Part shown: positions 1 to 5,690 of the stretch, one piece after another | Layout of the letters: every line of letters starts with the position of its first letter | Position numbering within the stretch: position 1 is the stretch's first letter | NCBI GenBank assembly: GCA_938036275.1 | Contig: CALHPI010000003.1 | Span: 1-5,690, forward strand | From: Minisyncoccota bacterium | GTDB lineage: Bacteria; Patescibacteriota; Minisyncoccia; UBA6257; HR35 | DNA: 5,690 nt | Direction: 5' to 3' | Program-made: the position numbers and the translations under genes | The notes under the pieces: model-generated | Told to the model about the DNA's origin: nothing | Databases searched by the model: none | Seen by the model: only the letters and a program-made list of their open reading frames with translations

Positions 1-2086
1 AAGAATTGACCAACTCCAGATTTTAAAAGATATTGCCTACAAAATTATTGATTTTATCTCTCAATTTGAAGATGAATTAGTTAAAATCTGGAATAAACCA
101 AAATTTGTTTTAAATTCCAATTATGTAATTACTTTAGACAGAATTGCTAAAAAGAATGGTTGGGAAATCATTAAAAAATTACCAGAAAGTAAAGGATGGG
201 AAGAACAAGTGAAAGAATGGAAAGAGTTAGGAATAATTGCAGAAGAACCAAAAAATTTATTTGAAAAAACTTTAACCGGAAAAGAACTTAAAAAAGAATA
301 TCAATTTTTGCCCATAGACACAAAATATTTTAAGGATTTAGAGCTTGAGATTTTATCTTTGTTTGATAACTTGGATGAACAATTAGATGGTTGGCTTATA
401 AAAAGTGAAAACTATCAAGCTTTAAATACAATTTTGGGGAAGTTTAAAGAAAAGGTTCAAATCATTTATATTGATCCACCATACAATACCGGAAACGATG
501 GATTTATTTATGAAGATAAATTTAGACATTCCTCTTGGCTTACAATGATGGAAAATAGATTGAGTTTGGCAAGGGAATTGATGAGGGAGGATGGGCTGAT
601 TTTTGTGAGTATTGATGATAATGAATCTTATTATTTGAAAGTTTTAATAGACGCAATTCTTAATAGAGAAAATTATTTAAATACTTTTTGTTGGGTTAAT
701 AATTTAAAAGGACGTCAAATATTAGGAAAAGGTGCTACTAAAACACATGAATACATTTTAGCTTACGCAAAAAATAAAAGTGATAAAAATGTAGAATTAT
801 TTAGAATATCAGTAGAAAAAGCAAAGAAACTTATGCCAAACAGTTATAGGGGTTTGGATTATGAAGTTAAAAGTGATGAATTGGGAACTTTTGTTCTGAA
901 GAATGAACTATGTAATACAAATTCTTATTTCAATGAAGAGACTCGACCAAATTTAGTATTTAATATCCACTATAACTTTGAAACTAAAGAAGTTAGATTT
1001 TCAAACATAGATGAGGATATAGAATACGAGGGTTTTGTTAAAATACCGCCCAAGAAAAATAACGACGGAATACATCGTTTTCATGCTTGGAGATGGAGTA
1101 AGGAAAAAATACTAAAAGAGATAGATAATTTAGAGTTCATTCAAACAAAGGATGGGGTAAAAATATTTACAAAAATCAGAAAACACAACATTACAGCTTT
1201 AAAAGAAATTATTACAGATATTACAACAACTCAAGGAACCCATGATATCGAAAATTTAGGTTTTAAAAATTATTTTAACTATCCAAAACCCCTAAATTTA
1301 ATTGAACTTTTTATTCTTCAAACACAAATTGAAGATACCATTCTTGACTTCTTCGCAGGCTCTGGCACAACCGCTCATGCAGTAATGAAACTTAATAAAG
1401 AAGATGGTGGGAAAAGAAAATTTATTCTTGTAGAAATGGCAGATTATTTTGATACAGTAATTATTCCAAGAATTAAGAAAGTGGCTTATTCATTTAATTG
1501 GAAAGATGGAAGACCGCAAGATGCCGATGGTATAGGAGTTTTCTTCAAATACCAAATCATTGAACAATACGAAGACACCCTTGATAACATAGAACTAAAA
1601 GAAAACCAAAAAGCCCTTGAACTTTTCCAAGATGAATACCTTCTAAAATACTTCCTTGATTTTGAAACAAGAGAAAGCCCTTATCTTTTAAACATTGAGT
1701 TACTCAAAAATCCGTTTAATTACAAACTTAAAGTTAATCTTTCTGAAGTTGGTGAACCAAAAGAGATGGTGATTGATATCCCAGAGACTTTTAATTATCT
1801 TTTGGGATTGAAAATAAAAAAAGTTAAATCAAGAAAAAACGACAATAAAAAATATCTCTTTGTTTTAGGGGAAAAAGAAGGAAAAATTTTTGCCATTGTT
1901 TGGCGAGAATATTCTAATAGTTGGGGGAAAGAAGAGTTTAAGAAAGATAAAGAATTCATTAAAAAAGAACTTCAAAAATGGAGCCCTGAGATAGTTTATG
2001 TGAACGGCCAAAGCATACTTTCTCCCAAAAAATTTGAATTAAGGTACATTGAACCAGAATTCAAAAAATTAATGGAAAAAAATTAA
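1..2086 (+). CDS. mod: Type III restriction-modification system methyltransferase (Mod), 5'-truncated
   Basis: This is a DNA adenine-N6 methyltransferase of the type III Mod family; it transfers a methyl group from S-adenosylmethionine and also supplies site recognition for the Mod-Res complex. The frame is open to the left edge (first full codon at base 2, 694 codons visible). Residues 1-70 read as typical Mod sequence (KIIDFISQFEDELVKIW, then YVITLDRI), so the GTG at 209 is internal and an unknown N-terminal part is missing. Visible motifs: catalytic DPPY in IDPPYNTG (473-484), DGLIFVSIDDNE, and the AdoMet-binding FAGSG in DFFAGSGTTAH (1352-1366). DPPY before FAGSG is the beta-class order. 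The variable stretch between them, about 640-1310, should hold the target recognition domain. The C-terminal part (KFILVEMADYFDTVIIPRI, then EQYEDTL) is also family-typical. The gene ends with TAA, 12 bases before res. The family call is firm; the DNA target cannot be read from sequence. Confidence 0.95.
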   Translation, partial: RIDQLQILKDIAYKIIDFISQFEDELVKIWNKPKFVLNSNYVITLDRIAKKNGWEIIKKLPESKGWEEQVKEWKELGIIAEEPKNLFEKTLTGKELKKEYQFLPIDTKYFKDLELEILSLFDNLDEQLDGWLIKSENYQALNTILGKFKEKVQIIYIDPPYNTGNDGFIYEDKFRHSSWLTMMENRLSLARELMREDGLIFVSIDDNESYYLKVLIDAILNRENYLNTFCWVNNLKGRQILGKGATKTHEYILAYAKNKSDKNVELFRISVEKAKKLMPNSYRGLDYEVKSDELGTFVLKNELCNTNSYFNEETRPNLVFNIHYNFETKEVRFSNIDEDIEYEGFVKIPPKKNNDGIHRFHAWRWSKEKILKEIDNLEFIQTKDGVKIFTKIRKHNITALKEIITDITTTQGTHDIENLGFKNYFNYPKPLNLIELFILQTQIEDTILDFFAGSGTTAHAVMKLNKEDGGKRKFILVEMADYFDTVIIPRIKKVAYSFNWKDGRPQDADGIGVFFKYQIIEQYEDTLDNIELKENQKALELFQDEYLLKYFLDFETRESPYLLNIELLKNPFNYKLKVNLSEVGEPKEMVIDIPETFNYLLGLKIKKVKSRKNDNKKYLFVLGEKEGKIFAIVWREYSNSWGKEEFKKDKEFIKKELQKWSPEIVYVNGQSILSPKKFELRYIEPEFKKLMEKN
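640..1310 (+). other. Probable target recognition domain segment of mod
   Basis: In beta-class Mod proteins the stretch between the DPPY half and the FAGSG half determines DNA specificity. Here it begins after the SIDDNE motif and ends before the segment leading to DFFAGSG. It contains family-like pieces (KGATKTHEYILAYAKN, then FNEETRPNLVFNI and HAWRWSKEKIL) separated by sequence I cannot align. It is more AT-rich than the catalytic parts on either side: by hand, 12 G+C in 661-720 and 14 in 781-840, against 25 in 541-600 and 28 in 1321-1380. Boundaries are approximate and inferred from motif positions. Confidence 0.6.
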
Positions 2087-2087
2087 T

Positions 2088-2093
2088 GGAAGG
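2088..2093 (+). promoter_or_regulatory. Ribosome binding site of res
   Basis: GGAAGG lies in the 12-base gap after the mod stop, 5 bases before the ATG at 2099. It is a near-consensus Shine-Dalgarno sequence and fixes the res start. An ATG at 2086 overlapping the mod stop is in another frame. The position indicates that res is translated from the mod transcript. Confidence 0.8.
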
Positions 2094-2098
2094 TTAAA

Positions 2099-5000
2099 AT
2101 GAAAATCGAAAAGTATCTTTTGTTAAATAAATATTTTTTATCGTTGCTTGGCGCAAAAGACTTTTTAGATATTGCAGTTAAAATGAAAGATAGCGAATGG
2201 GATTTAGATAGTGAAGGAAGGAGTTATTTTTGCAATATTTTAAGATCTTCTTCAAAAATAAAAATTCCAGAGGAAAAAATTATTCTTTATGACGGCAATA
2301 TTCAAGCAGTGATAAAAAAGATCAACGAAAAAAGAGAGCCAAAATTTTCCCCAAAGTATTTCCAGTACTTAGCTTTGTTTTTTACTGAAATATTTTTGGA
2401 CAACTTGAAAAACAGAAAAAAAGATTTTTTGAACGAGCTTAACCAATTTTTAAAAGAGTATAAAAAAGAAAAAGAAATTAGTTTTATTGAGCCATTCAAA
2501 GAAGAAGATTTACAAAAATTGGCTTTTTGGATGGCAACTGGCTCAGGGAAAACTCTTATAATGCATGCCAATTATTATCAGTTTTTAAATTACAAAATCT
2601 TTTCTCCAGATAATCTCCTTTTAATTACTCCAAATGAAGGACTTTCAAAGCAACACAAAGAAGAATTAGAGAAAAGTGGAATAAGAGCAAGGCTTTATGC
2701 AGAAAGTGGAGGAATTTTTTCAAAAAGAGAAAACGAGATTTTGGTGATAGAAATTACAAAGTTTGTAGAAGAAAAAAGGGGGGGAGGGGTAACCTTACCA
2801 GTTAATGCTTTTGAAGGAAAAAATCTCTTGTTTGTTGATGAGGGACACAAAGGGAAAAAATCAGAAGAACAAAAATGGGCAAAAATAAGAAAAGAGTTAG
2901 CTAAAGAAGGTTTTGTTTTTGAATACAGTGCTACTTTTGGCCAAATTTTAAGCGAAAAAAACAAAGCTATATTAGAAGAGTACGCAAAATCGATAATTTT
3001 TGACTATTCTTACAAATATTTTTATTTAGATGGCTACGGAAAAGATTTCTCGATCTTGAACGTCAAAGAACCAAAATTTTCAACAAAAAAATTTCAAGAA
3101 ATAATGTTTGTGGCTAATTTGTTGTCATTTTATGAACAATTGCTGGTTTTTGAAAAATACCAAGATTTAGTTAAAGAGCACAACCTTGAAAAACCGTTAT
3201 GGATTTTTGTTGGGACAACAGTTATTAAAGGGAAAGCAAATTTGAGCGAAGAAAAAGAACTAATTTCAGATGTGCTTCAAATAGTTGAGTTTTTCAAAAA
3301 AACAATCGAAGATAAAAAATGGTTTTTGGGCTTGTGCCAACAGATTTTAGAAGGACAAAGTGGTTTAAAGAACGAAAAGGAAGAAGACGTGTTTAAAGAT
3401 AAATTTCAAATTTTAAGAGAAAGCAAAGTAAATTTAGAGTCTTTATATGAAAAAGTTTTTAACGGAAAAGGAAAATTGAGAATTTTTGAGATAAAAAACG
3501 CAGAGGGCGAGCTAGGACTAAAATTAGGAGAAAATAACTATTTTGGAGTAATTAACATAGGAAGCGTTTCTGAATTTAAAAAGCAAATAGAAGAAAAATT
3601 AAAAATTTCAGTAGAACAAGATGTAATATCTGCCTCGCTTTTTGACGATATTAAAAAAGAAAATTCATCTATTAATGTTTTAATCGGTTCTAAAAAGTTT
3701 ATTGAAGGTTGGGATACTTGGCGAGTAACTTCAATGGGGCTTTTAAATATAGGAAAAGGGCAAGGACCACAAATTATCCAACTTTTTGGAAGAGGCGTGA
3801 GATTAAAAGGGAAAAATATTTCGCTAAAGAGAAGCAATATAAAAGAAATAAAACCATTAGAAACTCTTAATATTTACGGGATCAAGTCAGACTATCTTAC
3901 TAAATTTTTAGAAGCAATTAGGAAAGAGGATGTAGAATTCGAAACTGTAGAAATTCCGGTTATTCCTCAGCACAAAGAAAAATGGACAAAGCTTTTTATT
4001 CCAGTTAAAGAAGAGAAAAGATTTTTTGAAGAAGAGTTATTAAAATTAGAACCAGATGAAACTATTAAAGTAGAAATTGATCTAACTCCGAAAATAGTTA
4101 GCCAAGCGACAAAAGAAAGAGAATTAAATGAGTTAAAAGAAAGGGAACTTAAGGTTGAAAAAACAAAATTGGATTTAATGGAGCTTAATGTTTTTGATTG
4201 GCAAAAAATTTTTTGCGAGCTTTTAGAATACAAAATTTTCAAAAAATATTTTAACTTAGTTTTTTCTATCGAAGATTTAAAACAATTATTGCGCAAAGCG
4301 AATTTAAACATTTTTGGTCCAAAAATAATTTCTAATTATGGAATTAAAGAGCGAGAAGAATTTTTGATTTTTGCGCTTAAAAAATATATTGAAAACTTTT
4401 ACAAAAAGAAAGCCAAAACTTTTGAAAGTAAAAATATGAAACTCGTTTCGCTAGAGCAAACAAATTTACCCTTGTTAAGAGAAGGAAAATATGTATTGCA
4501 AATTAAAAAAAGAGACCAAGAACTGATCGAAAAAATTAAAAAATTAAAAGAAGACTTAAAGAAATTATTAGAAGAAGAAAACGAATCCTTGCCAAGAATA
4601 TATTTTGATTCTCATTTGTTTTTGCCAATTCTTCTGCAATCTAAAAAAATAGATAAAATTTCTCCAGAAGGTTTAACAAAAAGCGAAGCTGAGTTTGTAA
4701 GAGGATTAAGAGATTATTTAAAACAAAACAAAGAAAAATTTAAAGACTTTGAATTATATCTTTTGAGAAACTTTCCCGCTAGCGGGATTGGTTTTCAATT
4801 AAAATGGAGTGGTTTTTACCCAGATTTTATTTTGTGGTTGAAAAGAGGGGAAAAGGAATTAATAGTCTTTATCGACCCCCACGGTTTGGTATATTCTCGT
4901 GGATTAGATGATGAAAAGATTGTTTTTAGAGAAGATCTGAAAAAAATAGAAGAAAAATTACAAGAAAAAGATATTGCATTAGATTCGTTTATAATTTCTT

Positions 5001-5161
5001 CAACCAATTACAAAAATTTAATCAAAGGAATGAAAAATCCTCCTTCAAAAAAAGACTACAAAGAAAAAAATGTGCTATTTTTGGAAGATCAAAGCTGGCC
5101 ACAGGAGTTTTTTAAGTTGCTGACGAATCGTTATTTCGAAACGGAGATAAAAAAATTTTAA
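2099..5161 (+). CDS. res: Type III restriction enzyme Res subunit, DExH helicase-nuclease
   Basis: This 1020-residue protein is the ATP-dependent restriction subunit that works with Mod to cut unmethylated DNA; EcoP15I Res is of similar size (about 970). The N-terminal 140 residues are family-typical (DSEGRSYF, KYFQYLALFFTEIF). The superfamily 2 motor follows: Walker A ATGSGKT (residues 146-152), motif Ia LLITPNEGLSKQH, Walker B DEGH (247-250), SAT (277-279), motif IV-like LWIFVG (367-372), EGWD (536-539) and arginine-finger motif QLFGRGVR (561-568). Residues 800-830 look like a Lys/Glu-rich coiled coil. The C-terminal nuclease core is FYPDFILWL (PD at 908-909) followed by VFIDPHGL (D926, H928), where Lys is the usual third catalytic residue. 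The start is set by the RBS and the conserved N-terminus. The gene is intact despite a G7 run at 2778-2784. Its last eight residues recur at the start of the next gene. The helicase-Res identity is firm; nuclease activity is less certain. Confidence 0.94.
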   Translation: MKIEKYLLLNKYFLSLLGAKDFLDIAVKMKDSEWDLDSEGRSYFCNILRSSSKIKIPEEKIILYDGNIQAVIKKINEKREPKFSPKYFQYLALFFTEIFLDNLKNRKKDFLNELNQFLKEYKKEKEISFIEPFKEEDLQKLAFWMATGSGKTLIMHANYYQFLNYKIFSPDNLLLITPNEGLSKQHKEELEKSGIRARLYAESGGIFSKRENEILVIEITKFVEEKRGGGVTLPVNAFEGKNLLFVDEGHKGKKSEEQKWAKIRKELAKEGFVFEYSATFGQILSEKNKAILEEYAKSIIFDYSYKYFYLDGYGKDFSILNVKEPKFSTKKFQEIMFVANLLSFYEQLLVFEKYQDLVKEHNLEKPLWIFVGTTVIKGKANLSEEKELISDVLQIVEFFKKTIEDKKWFLGLCQQILEGQSGLKNEKEEDVFKDKFQILRESKVNLESLYEKVFNGKGKLRIFEIKNAEGELGLKLGENNYFGVINIGSVSEFKKQIEEKLKISVEQDVISASLFDDIKKENSSINVLIGSKKFIEGWDTWRVTSMGLLNIGKGQGPQIIQLFGRGVRLKGKNISLKRSNIKEIKPLETLNIYGIKSDYLTKFLEAIRKEDVEFETVEIPVIPQHKEKWTKLFIPVKEEKRFFEEELLKLEPDETIKVEIDLTPKIVSQATKERELNELKERELKVEKTKLDLMELNVFDWQKIFCELLEYKIFKKYFNLVFSIEDLKQLLRKANLNIFGPKIISNYGIKEREEFLIFALKKYIENFYKKKAKTFESKNMKLVSLEQTNLPLLREGKYVLQIKKRDQELIEKIKKLKEDLKKLLEEENESLPRIYFDSHLFLPILLQSKKIDKISPEGLTKSEAEFVRGLRDYLKQNKEKFKDFELYLLRNFPASGIGFQLKWSGFYPDFILWLKRGEKELIVFIDPHGLVYSRGLDDEKIVFREDLKKIEEKLQEKDIALDSFIISSTNYKNLIKGMKNPPSKKDYKEKNVLFLEDQSWPQEFFKLLTNRYFETEIKKF
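2778..2789 (+). repeat. Interrupted poly-G tract (G7-A-G4) inside res
   Basis: Seven G, one A and four G follow directly on six A, inside the codons for Arg-Gly-Gly-Gly (residues 227-230), between motif Ia and the DEGH box. In a gene of under 30% GC this is the outstanding G homopolymer. The frame is intact here. A one-base change would stop the protein before the Walker B motif. Confidence 0.85.
4774..4787. repeat. GC-rich 14-base perfect palindrome inside res
   Basis: TCCCGCTAGCGGGA is a perfect inverted repeat with no spacer; the 12-base core at 4775-4786 has 10 G+C bases in otherwise AT-rich DNA. It codes for Phe-Pro-Ala-Ser-Gly-Ile (residues 892-897), just before the nuclease core. The palindrome is directly visible; whether it is functional or chance is open. 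Confidence 0.8.
5131..5159 (+). repeat. Direct repeat copy 1, 3' end of res
   Basis: The 29 bases match 5174-5202 at 25 positions, 43 bases apart. In res they encode the C-terminal FETEIKKF, with the stop codon beginning at the repeat end. The three differences within the FETEIKKF codons are all synonymous third-position changes; the fourth, just upstream, changes Tyr to Cys. Confidence 0.85.
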
Positions 5162-5165
5162 ATCA

Positions 5166-5594
5166 ATGAATTTTTGTTTTGAAACAGAAATAAAAAAATT
5201 TTTAGAAAGGAAAAAAATTAAACTAAAACAGATTCCTCAAGATTGTATAGATTTTTTGTCAAAATATTTTTCTCCCGAAGAAATTGAAAAAATTAAATGC
5301 TTGCAATATGCGGAAATAAACTTTTCTGACATAGAATTTAGAGAACTTTTAAAGAAATTTGGTGTAATAGAAAAAATTTATTTTGGCCTGTCTTCGCCTT
5401 CTTTATCAATTATCTTAATTGACCAACGATTAAAATGGAAAGAACCAATGATCGTGCACGAGATAGTTGAAAAATTAAAAAAAGATGATGACAAAGCCAC
5501 TGAACTTGAGGAGCGTTACGTGGTAGAAAGAGGTATAAATGGATATGACAAAATTTTAGCTTTGAAGAAAAATCAGCAAGAGAAGGGAAAGTGA
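5166..5594 (+). CDS. Unrecognised 142-residue protein in the mod-res operon
   Basis: I do not recognise this family. The protein is soluble-looking, with no signal peptide or membrane segment, and is rich in Lys, Glu and Ile. Residues 1-70 look mainly helical (FETEIKKFLERKKIKLKQ, then SPEEIEKIK). A more hydrophobic patch, FGLSSPSLSIILID (73-86), precedes VHEIVEKL (97-104) and a charged helix with ELEERYVVERG. The HEIVE sequence recalls a HExxE/HExxH metal site, but no second His follows, so this is only a hint. The start is the first ATG after an in-frame stop at 5148, 4 bases beyond the res stop. It lacks a well-placed Shine-Dalgarno sequence (GGAG at 5143-5146 is 19 bases away), so it probably depends on reinitiation after res. 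Residues 5-12 duplicate the res C-terminus. The stop overlaps the start of the next gene. The coding call is fairly firm; the function is unknown. Confidence 0.75.
   Translation: MNFCFETEIKKFLERKKIKLKQIPQDCIDFLSKYFSPEEIEKIKCLQYAEINFSDIEFRELLKKFGVIEKIYFGLSSPSLSIILIDQRLKWKEPMIVHEIVEKLKKDDDKATELEERYVVERGINGYDKILALKKNQQEKGK
5174..5202 (+). repeat. Direct repeat copy 2, 5' end of the small downstream gene
   Basis: This is the partner of 5131-5159. It encodes FETEIKKF as residues 5-12 of the 142-residue protein. The two copies are read in different frames relative to the chromosome (offset 43, not a multiple of 3), yet each is in frame within its own gene. Confidence 0.85.
5581..5587 (+). promoter_or_regulatory. 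Probable ribosome binding site of the last gene
   Basis: AGAAGGG lies within the last codons of the preceding gene and ends 3 bases before the GTG at 5591. The spacing is short but compatible with a coupled start, and it supports GTG as initiator since no other ATG, GTG or TTG lies in this frame after the stop at 5546. Confidence 0.5.
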
Positions 5595-5690
5595 GGAAGT
5601 TAAAATACGTTGCATTTCAGAAAAAAATAAATATTATATTTAGCGATCGACTTAGATTTAGAGAACTTCTTGAAAAAATTAAAGTCCCAG
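5591..5690 (+). CDS. Start of an unidentified gene, 3'-truncated
   Basis: An open frame starts with GTG inside the previous gene's stop (GTGA, 4-base overlap) and continues without a stop to the right edge, giving 33 residues beginning MRKLKYVAFQ. The overlap, the purine-rich stretch before it and the lack of any alternative start in the frame support translation coupled to the upstream gene. Residues 17-32 (FSDRLRFRELLEKIKV) resemble FSDIEFRELLKKFGV in the neighbouring protein. Too little is visible to name a family. It is possible, though less likely, that this is a chance open frame, since 100 bases without a stop is short. Confidence 0.55.
   Translation, partial: MRKLKYVAFQKKINIIFSDRLRFRELLEKIKVP

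Noticed and set aside
209..211. GTG as the start of mod
   Set aside because: The frame is open to the left edge and the upstream translation matches conserved Mod sequence, so this GTG encodes an internal valine.
4774..4787. The palindrome as a transcription terminator
   Set aside because: It lies inside res, has no loop, and is not followed by a T-run.
2302..5007. Several open frames of 60-115 codons on the minus strand opposite res
   Set aside because: They lie wholly opposite a well-supported gene, have Ser/Phe/Lys-rich shadow-like composition and no recognisable motif, so they are by-products of AT-rich, Lys/Glu-rich coding on the other strand.
5581..5603. Alternative genetic code in which TGA is read as glycine
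   Set aside because: The TGA at 5592 is placed as a natural stop overlapping the next start, and reading through it meets TAA at 5601, so nothing supports recoding.
5594..5690. Terminator or promoter after the small gene
   Set aside because: No GC-rich hairpin with a T-run is visible, and the next frame starts within the stop codon, which fits continued operon transcription.

Overview
The window is AT-rich (about 27-30% GC in most stretches by hand count, locally higher) and tightly packed. All recognisable genes read on the + strand. Proteins are rich in Lys, Glu, Ile and Phe, Arg is mostly AGA, the last small gene starts with GTG, and TGA is used as a stop at least once (5592-5594). This fits a low-GC bacterium, possibly a candidate-phylum (Patescibacteria/CPR-like) or thermophilic lineage. 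No ribosomal or other phylogenetic marker is present, so the taxonomic guess is weak.

Layout: (1) 1-2086 is the 3' part of a type III restriction-modification methyltransferase gene (mod). Its reading frame is open back to the left edge, so the true start lies outside the window. (2) 2099-5161 is the complete partner gene (res), a DExH superfamily 2 helicase with a C-terminal PD-(D/E)xK-like nuclease. It begins 12 bases after mod, behind a clear Shine-Dalgarno sequence. (3) 5166-5594 is a 142-residue protein I do not recognise, starting 4 bases after the res stop. (4) 5591-5690 is the 5' end of a further gene that starts with GTG inside the previous stop (GTGA overlap) and runs off the right edge. 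Spacing of 12, 4 and -4 bases indicates one operon. No gap is long enough to hold a promoter, and no terminator is visible.

Function: Mod recognises an asymmetric DNA site and methylates adenine on one strand. Mod and Res together form the restriction complex, in which Res uses ATP to communicate along DNA and cut unmodified DNA. The two small downstream genes are co-transcribed passengers or accessory factors of unknown role.

The less ordinary signals sit mainly in the res 3' end and beyond. The res C-terminal peptide FETEIKKF is repeated at the N-terminus of the next gene with only synonymous base differences. The nuclease motif carries His where Lys is expected. A G7 run and a GC-rich 14-base perfect palindrome lie inside res. 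The two small genes share a short FSD..FRELL-type segment. No CRISPR array, tRNA, rRNA or insertion sequence is visible.
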